Source of the DNA: Henckelia pumila
Taxonomy: Eukaryota > Streptophyta > Magnoliopsida > Lamiales > Gesneriaceae
Assembly: GCF_033568475.1 (NCBI RefSeq)
Contig: NC_133123.1
Span: forward strand, 151,729,753 to 151,793,752
DNA length: 64,000 nucleotides
Direction: 5' to 3'
In this document: positions 34,901 to 47,515 of the stretch, piece after piece
Layout: each line of letters begins with the position of its first letter
Position numbering within the stretch: the stretch's first letter is position 1
Position numbers and translations under genes: made by a program
The notes under the pieces: model-generated
Seen by the model: the letters and a program-made list of their open reading frames with translations, nothing else
What the model was told of the DNA's origin: nothing
The model's database searches: none

Positions 34901-36211
34901 TGTAGTGACCCTTACCTGGGTCACCTACTAAACAGAACTTAGGCATGCAATTAACTTAATTAAATAGATATCAGAATAAAACTGCGGAAACCATAAACGT
35001 TATATAATCCCAAGTAAAGGAATCTGTAATTTATCCAAATAATATACAACCAAATCGAATAGCTGTATCAACCTCAAAACAACAGAAATAAAACCTAGAC
35101 GAAGCTCCAGCTGGTCAACCACTGACTAGCCCCTCTTGGATCCACCCGCCTCGTCCAATCGCAAACCTGCCCCATGGAATAGGGTGTCCAGAAACACAGA
35201 GTACGAGACGTGAGCATAAAACGCTCAGTACGAGAGTATGAGTATACATGCATGCAAAGTGAACTCCCTATAAACTCGAGGTCAAGGATCAGATAACAGA
35301 GACAGACCGGGCCCTGGTATGTAGCACGCTGTGCCGTCGCTTCAGGAGGTGGCTCCCATACCATAATACCAGTGGATATGCCGGACCCAAATCGATGGGA
35401 GTCCAACCACTAACAGGATAGGGAAAAACCCTACTAACAGACATCTCGAAGGAGATAGCTCAGTATGCAAATGAATGCAGCATAAATCAATGACATATAA
35501 ATCATGCAGTCACATAATACATGCATACTCAGTCAGGATATCTCGAACAGTACTTCCGTACCTCAAAACAGTGCAAGCTCTACCAACTCTAGGTCCACGC
35601 CTATAGTCTGCTCTACACTGCCAAATGATACTACTATCATTAAAGTGTTCTAAAAACCTTAACTAAGCTATTGCATACTTCTAAATATTTATAGGAAGCA
35701 AAAGCTATACCTTCGTCCGTCGTTAGCCCTTTAATGTCGATGCCTCCAGAATTTGGGCACAACTCTGCTACGACTTCCGAATGCCTCGCTGACCGCCGGG
35801 TCAAGCCTAGGAAGGCTAGAACAACTCGAATAGACTAGAAAGGAGAGGGAAATCCGGAATTGGCTATTGAAAATGAAGCCCCGGCCCTCTACTTATAGAC
35901 AACGATCGGAACTTCCGATCCTCGATCGGAACGTCCGAACCTCGATCGGAACGTCCGATCCTGCCATCGGAGCTTCCGAAGATCCTGATCTGCCACGTGT
36001 CAAAATATCACTGGTTAACTTCGGATAGGGCGATCGGAGCTTCTGATCTAGACAATCGTCATGCCTGACGTAATATGATCGGAGCTTCGATCCTGCATTG
36101 GAGCTTCCGATCCTGTTCGGAACTTCCGAACCTACCTTCGGAGCTTCCGAACTCTATTCAAGTAATTATGATTAATTCCTTAATTACTGATTTTGGTTAC
36201 AGGCTACTACA
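34901..36211 (-). repeat. 3' LTR of the outer Tekay
   Basis: 1311 bp. It includes the motif-rich block at about 35900-36150 with repeated CGGAACTTCCGA/CGGAGCTTCCGA words. It is followed inside the element by the purine tract (36212-36225, AGTGGGGGAGAA on the minus strand). Confidence 0.93.
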
Positions 36212-36344
36212 TTCTCCCCCACTTAAGATATTTCGTCCTCGAAATCAGATCTTAAGTACTGAATGTAATACAGAAATCAGAAACATTCTTTATTCAAATC
36301 AAACGTTTACAGGGTTTGCAACTGAATACAACTTAAGAATGAAA

Positions 36345-39300
36345 TCAAAACAACTCAGGATAATCTTCACGCATCCTGTCCTCAAGCTCCCAAGTAGCTT
36401 CCTCAGTGCCTCGGTGCTGCCACTGAACTAAAACCAGAGGGATGACTTTGTTCCGCAAAACCTTATCCTTATAATCCAGGATACGAATAGGTTTCTCAAC
36501 ATAAGTCAAATCCTTGTCCACCTGAACCTCAGACCGCTGCAGAATATGAGATTCATCCGCCACATGCCGTCGCAACAGAGATAAGTGGAACACGTCGTGA
36601 ATACTGAATAGATGCGGTGGCAAAGCTAGTCGATAAGCCAAATCGCCAATGCTCTCCAAGATCTCAAACGGACCGATAAACCTGGGAGACAACTTGCCCT
36701 TAAGGCCAAATCTGAGAATCTTGCTGAAAGATGACACTCTCAGAAACACTTTCTCCCCGACATCGAACTGCAAAGGCCTACGCTTGATATTAGCATAGCT
36801 GGCCTGACGATCCTGTGCAGTCTTAATCCGTTTCTTGATCTGATCGACAATGTCTACCGCCTGCTGGATAAGCTCCGGTCCCTCAGCCTGTCTCTCCCCC
36901 ACTTCTTCCCAAAAGAGTGGAGTACGACAACGTCGCCCGTACAACGCCTCAAAAGGTGCCATCCCAATACTAGTATGATAGTTGTTGTTGTACGCGAACT
37001 CGATCAACGACAAATAATCCTGCTAGGCTGAACCAAAATCCATGACGCACGCTCTAAGCATATCCTCCAAAGTACGGATAGTGCGCTCTGACTGACCATC
37101 AGGCTCCGGATGATAGGCAGTACTCAAACTGAGAGTAGTACCCATCGCACGCTGAACACTCCCCCAGAATCTAGAAATGAACCTGGGGTTCCGATCGCTG
37201 ACAATGCTCACAGGCACTCCATGAAGTCGAACGATCTCCTGAATGTACATCCGTGCCATGCGATCCACAGAGTACTCTCGGCTATAGGCAATGAAATGTG
37301 CTGACTTGGTGAGTCGGTCCACCACAACCCAGATAGCATCACAGTTCCTTGGGGATACCGGCAAATGGGTCACAAAGTCCATTGTGATAAGCTCCCATTT
37401 CCATTCAGGAATAGGCAGACTGTGAAGCAATCCTCCAGGTCGTCGGTGCTCTGCCTTGACCCGTTGACACACCAAACATCTCGAAACAAATTGATAAACA
37501 CTGCATTTCATTCCCTTCCACCAGAAACGAGTACGTAAATCCTTGTACATCTTGTTGCTCCCATGATGAATACTCAACTTAGTGCGATGTGCCTGAGACA
37601 AAATCTCCTCTCGCAACTCTTCATCCTGCGGAATCACAAGCCTAACAGACAAACACAGAAAGCCATCTGACTGATAATGAAATCCAGATGAGCTATCCTC
37701 GTTAGCTAGACGAGCTAAATGCTGGGTCTTCGAATCAGACATCTGAGCATCTCGAATCCGCGAATACAAGGCTGGCTCAGATAATATCGCAAACATCTGG
37801 ATACTCTGCATACCTTTCTTATGCTTGAAGGTATAGCCTGAAGTACAACAGTCACTGATCGCACTAGACATCGAACAAGTCTGAAGTGCGGATAGTCGCA
37901 CCTTGTGACTCAAAGCATCAGCGGTGAGATTAGCAGCTCCCGGATGGTACTTAATTTCGCAATCATAGTCCTTAAGCAAGTCCATCCAACGTCTCTGCCT
38001 CATGTTCAACTCCGCCTGAGTGAACAAATATTTGAGACTCTTATGGTCGGTGAAGATCTCAAATTTCTCGCCATACAGATAATGACGCCAGATCTTCAAA
38101 GCGAACACAATGGTTGCTAACTCCAAATCGTGGACTGGATAGTTGTCCTCGTGAAGCTTCAGCTGTCTAGAAGTGTATGCGATCACATGCCCATTCTGAG
38201 TCAGAACACAGCCTAACCCCTGAAGAGAAGCATCAGTGTATACCACATACCCTCCAGATCCTGACGGTAATGCCAACACCGGCGCAGAAGTCAACCGCCG
38301 TCGAAGCTCACAGAAATTCTCCTCACACTCGGAGGACCACTTTAAATCCACACCCTTGCGGGTAAGCTGCGTCAAAGGTCATGCTAGTTGAGAGAAGTTC
38401 AAAATGAAGCGACGATAATACCCTGCTAGACCCAGAAAACTACGGATCTCAGCAACTGTCGTCGGACGCGACCAATTAAGTACCGCTTCAATCTTGCTTG
38501 GATCAAGAGAAATCCCTTCCCTGGATATGATATGGCCAAGAAAGACCACTCGATCCATCCAGAACTCACACTTGCTCAGCTTGGCGTACAACTGCTCATC
38601 CCGAAGAGTCTATAGTACCAATCGCAAGTGAGAAACATGCTCTTCCGTATTACGCGAATACACAAAGATGTCGTCAATGAAGACCACGACAAACTTGTTC
38701 AAATATTCCCTGAAGACACGGTTCATCAAATCCATGAATATAGTCGGCGCATTAGTCAAACCAAATGGCATCACTAGGAACTCGTAATGCCCATAGTGAG
38801 TACTGAATGCAGTCTTGACTACGTCCTGATCACGGACTCTCAACTGATGATACCCAGATCTCAAGTCAATCTTGGAGTAAACTGACGTGCCCTGCAACTG
38901 ATCAAACAAGTCATCAATATGAGGCAACAGATACTTGTTCTTCATAGTGACTCGATTCAGCTGCCGATAGTCAATGCACAACCGCATCGACCCATCATTT
39001 TTCTTTACAAAGAGAACAGGAGCTCCCCAAAGAGATACACTAGGACGAATGTACCCATTTTCCAAAAGATCCTGTAGTTGATTCTTTAATTCACGCATCT
39101 CTGACGGAGGCAGACGATACGGTGCTCGAGAAATAGGTGAAGTACTCGGCATCAACTCTATGCCAAACTCGACTTCCCTAGCAGGAGGAAAACCCGGAAT
39201 CTCATCAGGAAATACATCTGAAAATTCATCCACAACAGGAATGCTCTCTATCCCAATACTCTCAGCGGACAAATCAACTGCATAGATAAGGTAGCCTTTC

Positions 39301-40760
39301 CCGTCAGACTCTAGAGCTCGACAGGCTCTCAAAGCTGATACCAAAGGCATCGGAGGTCGCGCTCCCTCACCATAGAAAAACCAGCTCTCACTCCCCTCCG
39401 GATGAAAGCGTACTAATCTCTGATAGCAGTCCACTGAAGCTCGATAGGTAGTCAACATATCTATTCCCAGAATGCAATCAAAGTCGTCCATCGCCAGGAC
39501 CATGAGATTCGCTAACAGAATGTTCCCTTCGAACTCTAAAGGGCAACCCATCACTAGACGCTTAGCCAAAGCAGATTGACCCGTCGGAGTAGAAACAGAC
39601 ATCACTACGCCTAGTGCAATGCATGGTAACTTATGCCTCTTAACAAAACGTGCAGAAATGAAGGAATGAGATGCACCAGTGTCAATAAGTACAAGAGTAG
39701 GTATACCATAAAGCAGAAATGTACCTGCGATGACTTTCTCATTTTTCTCCACAGCCTGATCATGCCTCAAGGCAAACACCTGGCCAGAAGCTCGTGGCCT
39801 CAAATGAAAACTCCAAGCAGGCTGTCCCTGTGACCTCTGCTGAACGGTGGCCTTAGAACTAGATCCTGAACCAGAACCAGAACCAGAACCGCCTCCCCAG
39901 ATAGTGGACAATCTCTTCGGATATGACCAGTCTCTCCACAACGGAAACAAGCTCCAGAAGCTCTACGGCACTTGTCGGATGGATGGTTCTTCCCACAGTG
40001 ATCACATTTGTCCTTCTTACCAAAATGGACAACACCTCCAGAACCAGAGGAAGAAGTAGATCCAGACTTCTTGAAAGATTGGGCACGGGGACCCAAAGAA
40101 CTAGCAGGCCTCGACTGAGGGAAAGACCTGTTCCACCGAATGCTGTCCTCCGCCTGGTGACAACGACTCACCAAACCCTCGTAGGACATGTCGTCGCCAA
40201 CCGCCACACGGTCATGGATCTCAGGGTTAAGGCCCTGAAGGAACAGATTATACTTCATTCCAAAGCTGTCAGCAATCTCGGGGCAATAGGATGGCAGATC
40301 AAAGAACTTCTGCTGATACTCATCGATAGACATGGCTCCCTGTCGCAGACTCAGAAGCTCGTCTGCCTTCGACTGACGGAGTGCAGGAGGAAAATACAGC
40401 TTCTGAAAAGCTGTGCGGAACTCGGCCCAGGTGGCCACTCCTCTCGCCGCAACAAAAGGTGCAGAAGTAAACCTCCACCACCTGCGCGCACGTCCATCCA
40501 GAAGATAACCCAGGGTCTCCATCTTCTGCTCCTCGGTGCATTGAAAAGTCTGAAAAGTCGTCTTCATGCGGTCTAACCAATTCTCCGCATCCTCCGGAGA
40601 CTCACCTCCAACTAAGGGCTTAGGACCCATAGCTAAGAATCGACGCACAGTGAAACGCTCGTCGTCATATGACGATGACGCCGTTCTCGACGAGGCTCCC
40701 GGTCGGCATCACCCCAACGCCCACAATTACTGCCATGAGAACTCCGATCGTCACGATCTG
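36345..40760 (-). pseudogene. Gag-pol remnant of the outer Tekay
   Basis: Minus-strand polyprotein in five frames: Gag with two zinc motifs (CDHCGKNHPSDKC and [14 protein letters not shown]) at 39950-40648, protease [10 protein letters not shown] plus RT with YRLPPSEM and [11 protein letters not shown] at 38610-39950, RT thumb at 38379-38591, RNase H ([11 protein letters not shown]) and integrase (zinc region, RLTKSAHF) at 37023-38375, and the integrase end with a chromodomain (VLVQWQHRGTEEATWELED) at 36345-37013. Breaks at about 37018, 38376, 38595, 39880 and 40660 make it non-functional. The chromodomain supports Tekay/Del placement and suggests targeting to methylated-histone chromatin. 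Confidence 0.9.
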
Positions 40761-40822
40761 CCATCTACAAAAGTACCTCATAGTTACCTTACGCAGAGTC
40801 TAAATCCCAAGAATACTATGCA

Positions 40823-40835
40823 TGCTTTGATACCA
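40823..40835 (-). promoter_or_regulatory. Primer binding site of the outer Tekay
   Basis: TGGTATCAAAGCA on the minus strand, one mismatch from the initiator tRNA-Met complement, four bases inside the 5' LTR. Confidence 0.8.
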
Positions 40836-40839
40836 TAAA

Positions 40840-41571
40840 TGTAGTGACCCTTACCTGGATCACCTACTAAACAGAACTTAGGCATGCAATTAACTTAATT
40901 AAACAGATATCAGAATAAAACTGCGGAAACCATAAACGTTATACAATTCCAAGTAAAGGAATCTGTAATTTATCCAAATAATATACAACCAAATCGAATA
41001 GCTGTATCAACCTCAAAACAACAGAAATAAAACCTAGACGAAGCTCCAGCTGGTCAACCACTGACTAGCCCCTCTTGGATCCACCCGCCTCGTCCAATCG
41101 CAAACCTGCCTCATGGAATAGGGTGTCCAGAAACACAGAGTACGAGACGTGAGCATAAAACGCTCAGTACGAGAGTATGAGTATACATGCATGCAAAGTG
41201 AACTCCCTATAAACTCGAGGTCAAGGATCAGATAACAGAGACAGACCGGGTCCTGGTATGTAGCACGCCGTGCCGTCGCTTCAGGAGGTGGCTCCCATAC
41301 CATAATACCAGTGGATATGCCGAACCCAAATCGATGAGAGTCCAACCACTAACAGGATAGGTAAAAACCATACTAACAGACATCTCGAAGGAGATAGCTC
41401 AGTATGCAAATGAATGCAACATAAATCAATGACATATAAATCATGCAGTCACATAATACATGCATACTCAGTCATGATATCTCGAACAGTACTTTCGTAC
41501 CTCAAAACAGTGCAAGCTCTACCAACTCTAGGTCCATGCATATAGTCTGCTCTACACTGCCAAATGATACT
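40840..41571 (-). repeat. 5' LTR of the outer Tekay, first part
   Basis: Matches 34901-35632. It stops at CAAATGATACT, where the inner element begins. The remainder resumes at 48850. Confidence 0.93.
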
Positions 41572-42900
41572 TGTAGTAGCCCATAACCAAAATCAGTAAT
41601 TGAGGGATTAATCATAATTACTTGGGTAGAGTTCGAAAGCTCCGAAGGTGAGTTCGGAAGCTCCGATCGGGATCGAAAGCTCCGAACAGGATCGGAAGCT
41701 CCGATCGATATTACGTCAGGCATGACGTGTGGTTGGATCGGAAGCTCCGATCAGGACCGGAAGCTCCGATCACCCCTATCCGGAGTCATCAAGTGATATT
41801 TTGACACGTGGCAGATCAGGATCTTCGGAAGCTCCGATGACAGGATCGGACGTTCCGATCGAGGTTCGGACGTTCCGATCAAGGATCGGAAGTTCCGATC
41901 GTTGTCTATAAATAGAAGGCCGAGACTTCACTTTCATTTGCCAATTCCGAGTTCTCCTTTCCTTTCTAGTCCTTTTGGAGCTGTTCTGGTCTTCTTAGGC
42001 TTGGTCCGGAGGTCGGAGAGGCGTTCGGTAGTCGTAGCGGAGTTGTGCCCATGTTCTGGAGGCATCGACATCAAAGGGCTAACGACGGACGAAGGTATAG
42101 ATTTTGCTTCCTATAAATATTTAGGAGTATGCAATAGCTTAGTTAAGGCTTTTAGAGCACTTTGATGATAGTGATATCATTTGGCAGTGTAGAGCAGACT
42201 ATAGGCGTGGACCTAGAATTGGTAGAGCTTTCACTGTTTTGAGGTACGAAAGTACTGTTCGAGATATCCTGACTGAGTATGCATGTATTATGTGACTGCA
42301 TGATTTATATGCCATGATATTATGCTGCATTCATTTGCATCTTGCTGTATCTCTTTCGAGATGTCTATTAGTAGGGTTGTACCCTATCCTGTTAGTGGAT
42401 GGACTTCCATCGATTTGGGTCCGGCGTATCCACGATTATCTCGGTATGGGAGCCACCTCCTGAAGCGACGGCACAACGTGCTACATACCAGGGCCCGGTC
42501 TGTCTCTGTTATCTGATCCTTGACCTCGAGTCTATAGGAAGTTCACTTTGCATGCATGTATACTCATACTCTCGTACTGAGAGTTGTATGCTCACGTCTC
42601 GTACTCTGTATTTTCTAGACACCCTATTCCATGGGGCAGGTTTGCGATTGGACGAGGAGGGTGGATCCAGGAGGGGCTAGTCAGTGGTTGGTCAGCTGGA
42701 GCTTCGTCTAGGTTTATTACTGTTGTTTGGGTTTATACAGCTATTCGATTTGGTTGTATATTATTGGATAATTACAGATTCCTTTACTTGGGATTGTATA
42801 ATGTTATTGGATTCCGCAGTTTTATTCTGATATCTGTTTAATTAAGTTAATTGCATGCATAAGTTCTGTTTAGTAGGTGATCCGGGTAAGAGTCACTACA
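41572..42900 (+). repeat. 5' LTR of the inner Tekay with U3 palindrome array
   Basis: At 41631-41901 ten near-palindromic words of the type GATCGGAAGCTCCGATC (also GTTCGGACGTTCCGATC) follow one another. A TATAAATA box lies at 41907-41914, directly after the array, so the array sits in the U3 enhancer position. Confidence 0.93.
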
Positions 42901-42904
42901 TTTA

Positions 42905-42916
42905 TGGTATCAGAGC
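42905..42916 (+). promoter_or_regulatory. Primer binding site of the inner Tekay
   Basis: TGGTATCAGAGC, an exact complement of the initiator tRNA-Met end, four bases after the LTR. Confidence 0.88.
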
Positions 42917-42965
42917 ATGCAAAAGAATTCTTGGGATTTAGTCTCATCTTGAGGTATTTTTGTAG

Positions 42966-45900
42966 ATGTCAAATCGTGACGACCAGAGTTCTCATGGCAG
43001 TGTTGGTGGGCGTTGGGGTGATGCCGACCGGGAGCCTCGTCGAGAACGGCGTCATCGTCACCATGACGACGAGCGTTTCACTGTGCGTCGATTCTTAGCT
43101 ATGGGTCCTAAGCCCTTAGTTGGAGGTGAGTTTCCGGAGGATGCGGAGAACTGGTTAGACCGCATGGAGACGACTTTTCAGACTTTCCAATGCACCGATG
43201 AGCAGAAGGTGGAGACCCTTGGCTATCTTCTGGATGGGCGTGCGCGCAGGTGGTGGAGGTTTACTTCTACACCTTTTGTTGCGGCGAGAGGAGTGGCCAC
43301 CTGGGCCGAGTTTCGCACAGCTTTCCAAAAGCGGTATTTTCCTCTTGCACTCCGACAGTCGAAGGCAGGCGAGCTACTGAGTCTGCGACAGGGAACCATG
43401 TCTATCGATGAGTATCAACAAAGGTTCTTTGATCTGCTATCCTATTGCCCCGAGATTGCTGATAGCTCAGAGATGAAGTATAATCTGTTTCTTCAGGGCC
43501 TTAACCCTGAGATCCATGACCGTGTGGCGGTTGGCGACGACATGTCCTACGAGGGTTTGGTGAGCCGTTGTCATCAGGCAGAGGACAGCATTCGGCGGAA
43601 CAGGTCTTTCCCTCAGTCGAGGCCTGCTACTTCTTTGGGTCCCCATGCCCAAACTTTCAAGAAGTCTGGATCTTCTTCTTCCTCTGGTTCTGGAGGTATT
43701 GTCCGTTATGGTAAGAAGGACAAGTGTGATCACTGTGGGAAGAACCATCCATCTGACAAGTGCCGCAGAGCTTCTGGAGCTTGTTTCCGTTGTGGAGAGA
43801 CTGGTCATATCCGGAGGGATTGTCCACAGTCTGGGGGAGGCGGTTCTGGATCTGGTTCAGGATCGGGTTCTCAGGCCACCGTTCAGCAGAGGTCGCAGGG
43901 ACAGTCTGCTGGGAGTTCTCATTTGAGGCCACGAGCTTCTGGCCAGGTGTTTGCCCTGAGACATGATCAGGCTGTGGAGGAGAATGAGAAAGTCATTGCA
44001 GGTACATTTATGCTTTATGGTATACCTGCTCTTGTACTTATTGACACTGGTGCATCTCATTCCTTCATTTCTGCACGTTTTGTTAAGAGGCATAAGTTAC
44101 CATGCATTGCACTAGACGTAGTGATGTCTGTTTCTACTCCGACGGGCCAATCTGCTTTGGCTAAGCGTCTAGTGATGGGTTGCCCTTTAGAGTTCGAAGG
44201 AAACATTCTGTTAACGAATCTCATGGTCCTGGCGATGGACGACTTTGATTGCATTCTGGGAATAGATGTGCTGACTACCTATCGATCTTCAGTGGACTGC
44301 TATCAAAGATTAGTACGCTTTCATCCGGAAGGGAGTGAGAGTTGGTTTTTCTATGGTGAGGGAGCGTGACCCCCGATGCCTTTGGTATCAGCTTTGAGAG
44401 CCTGTCGAGCTCTAGAGTCTGGCGGGGAAGGCTACCTTATCTATGCAGTTGATTTGTCCGCTGAGAGTATTGGGATAGAGAGCATTCCTGTTGTGGATGA
44501 ATTTCCAGATGTGTTTCCTGATGAGATTCCGGGTTTTCCTCCTGCTAGGGAAGTCGAGTTTGGCATAGAGTTGATGCCGGGTACTTCGCCTATTTCTAGA
44601 GCACCGTATCGTCTGGCTCCGTCAGAGATGCGTGAGTTAAAGAATCAGCTACAGGATCTTTTGGACAAGGGGTACATTCGTCCTAGTGTATCTCATTGGG
44701 GAGCTCCTGTTCTCTTCGTAAAGAAGAAGGATGGGTCGATGCGGCTGTGCATTGACTATCGGCAGCTGAATCGAGTCACTGTGAAGAACAAGTATCCGTT
44801 GCCTCGTGTTGATGACTTGTTTGACCAGATGCAGGGCACATCAATTTACTCCAAGATTGACTTGAGATCTGGGTATCATCAGTTGAGAGTCCGTGATCAG
44901 GACGTAGCCAAGATTGCATTCCGTACTCGCTATGGGCATTACGAGTTCCTAGTGATGCCATTTGGTTTGACTAATGCGCCGGCTATATTCATGGATCTGA
45001 TGAACCGTGTCTTCAGGGAGTATTTGGACAAGTTTGTCGTGGTCTTTATTGACGACATCCTGGTTTATTCGCGTAATACGGAAGAGCATGTTTCTCACTT
45101 GCGGTTGGTGCTGCAGACTCTTCGAGATGAGCAATTGTACGCCAAGCTGAGCAAGTGTGAGTTCTGGATGGATAGAGTGGTTTTTCTTGGCCATATCATA
45201 TCCAGGGAGGGGATTTCTGTTGATCCAAACAAGATTGAAGCGGTACTTAATTGGTCGCGTCCGACAACAGTTGCTGAGATCCGTAGTTTTCTGGGTCTAG
45301 CAGGGTATTATCGTCACTTTATTCTGAATTTCTCTCAGTTAGCTCGACCGTTGACGCAGCTTACCCGCAAGGGTGTGGATTTTGAGTGGTCCTCCGAGTG
45401 TGAGGAGAATTTCCGCGAGCTTCGACGGCGGTTGACTTCTGCGCCGGTGTTAGCATTACCGTCAGGATCTGGAGGGTATGTAGTTTACACGGATGCTTCT
45501 CTTCAGGGGTTAGGTTGTGTCCTGACTCAGAATGGGCATGTGATCGCATACGCTTCTAGACAGCTGAAGCTTCACGAGGACAACTACCCAGTCCATGATT
45601 TGGAATTGGCAGCCATTGTGTTCGCTTTGAAGATCTGGCGTCATTATCTTTATGGCGAGAAATTTGAGATCTTCATCGACCATAAGAGTCTCAAGTATTT
45701 GTTCACTCAGGCAGAATTGAACATGAGACAGAGACGTTGGATGGACTTGCTTAAGGACTATGATTGCGAGATTAAGTACCATCCGGGAGCTGCTAATCTC
45801 ACCACTGATGCTTTGAGTCGCAAGGTGCGACTATCCGCACTTCAGACTTGTTCGATGTCTAGTGCGATCAGTGACTGTTGTACTTCAGGTTTTACCTTCA

Positions 45901-47381
45901 AGCATAAGAAAGGTATGCAGAGTATCCAGATGTTTGCGATATTATCTGAGCCAGCCTTGTATTCGCGGATCCGAGATGCTCAGATGTCTGATTCAAAGAC
46001 CCAGCGTTTAGCTCGTCTAGCTAACGAGGGTAGCTCGTCTGGATTTCATTATCAGTCAGATGGCTTTCTGTGTTTGTCTGGTAGGCTTGTGATTCCACAG
46101 GATGAAGAGTTGCGAGAGGAGATTTTATCTCAGGCACATCGCACTAAGTTGAGTATTCATCCTGGGAGCAACAAGATGTACAAGGATCTACGTACTCGTT
46201 TCTGGTGGAAGGGAATGAAACGCAGTGTTTATCAGTTTGTTTCGATATGTTTGGTGTGTCAACAGGTCAAGGCAGAGCACCGACGACCTGGAGGATTGCT
46301 TCACAGTCTGCCTATTCCTGAATAGAAATGGGAGTTTATCACTATGGACTTTGTGACCCATTTGCCGATATCCCCGAGGAACTGTGATGCTATCTGGGTT
46401 GTGGTGGACCGACTCACCAAGTCAGCGCATTTCATTGCCTATAGCCGAGAGTACTCTGTGGATCGCATGGCACGGATGTACATTCAGGAGATCGTCCGAC
46501 TTCATGGAGTGCCTGTGAGCATTGTCAGCGATCGGGACCCCAGGTTTACTTTTAGATTCTGGGGGAGTGTTCAGCGTGCGATGGGTATTACTCTCAGTTT
46601 GAGTACAGCCTATCATCCAGAGACTGATGGTCAGTCAGAGCGCACTATCCGTACGTTAGAGGATATGCTTAGAGCGTGCGTCATGGATTTTGGTTCAGCC
46701 TGGCAGGATCATTTGCCGTTGATCGAGTTCGCTTACAACAACAGCTATCACACTAGTATTGGGATGGCACCTTTTGAAGCGTTGTATGGGCGACGTTGTC
46801 GTACTCCACTCTTCTGGGAAGAAGTGGGGGAGAGACAGACTGAAGGACCGGAGTTTATCCAGCAGGCGATAGACATTGTTGATCAGATCAAGAAACGGAT
46901 TAAGACTGCCCAGGATCGTCAGGCCAGTTATGCTAATATCAAGCGTAGGCCTTTGCAGTTCGAGGTCGGGGAGAAAGTGTTTCTGAGAGTGTCACCTTTC
47001 CGCAAGATTCTCAGGTTTGGCCTTAAGGGCAAGTTATCTCCCAGATTTATCGGTCCGTTTGAGATATTGGAGAGTATTGGCGATTTGGCTTATCGACTAG
47101 CATTGCCACCGCATCTATCCAGCATTCACGACGTGTTCCACGTATCTCTGTTGCGATGGTATGTGGCGGATGAATCTCATATTCTGCAGCGATCTGAGGT
47201 TCAGGTAGACAAGGATTTGACTTATGTTGAGAAACCTCTTCGCATCCTTGATTATAAGGATAAGGTTTTACGGAACAAAGTCATTCCTTTGGTTTTAGTT
47301 CAGTGGCAGCGCCGAGGCACTGAGGAAGCTACTTGGGAGCTTGAGGACAGGATGCGTAAAGACCATCCTGAGTTGTTTTGA
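42966..47381 (+). pseudogene. Gag-pol of the inner Tekay, interrupted by two stops
   Basis: One continuous frame (1471 codons plus the final stop) broken only by TGA at 44367-44369 and TAG at 46323-46325. Domains in order: Gag (retrotrans_gag-type RWWRF), zinc motifs CDHCGKNHPSDKC and [14 protein letters not shown], protease [12 protein letters not shown] with [21 protein letters not shown] and FIDDILVYS, RNase H YTDASLQG, the integrase zinc region and core (IVSDRDPRF, NSYHTSIGMAPFEALYG), and the chromodomain (VLVQWQRRGTEEATWELED). At the first stop the outer copy has an Arg codon and at the second a Trp codon. Each change is a single C-to-T or G-to-A transition. Confidence 0.92.
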
Positions 47382-47502
47382 TTTCATTCTTTAAGTTGTA
47401 TTCAGTTGCAAACTCTGTAAACGTTTGATTTGAATAAAGAATGTTCTGATTTCTGTATTTGCATTAGGTACTTAAGATCTGATTTCGAGGATGAAATATC
47501 TT

Positions 47503-47515
47503 AAGTGGGGGAGAA
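47503..47515 (+). promoter_or_regulatory. Polypurine tract of the inner Tekay
   Basis: AAGTGGGGGAGAA directly before the 3' LTR, the plus-strand primer of Ty3-type elements. Confidence 0.85.

Noticed and set aside
36075..36431. Plus-strand frame across the 3' LTR of the outer Tekay
   Set aside because: Covers an LTR end, purine tract and antisense of the integrase tail.
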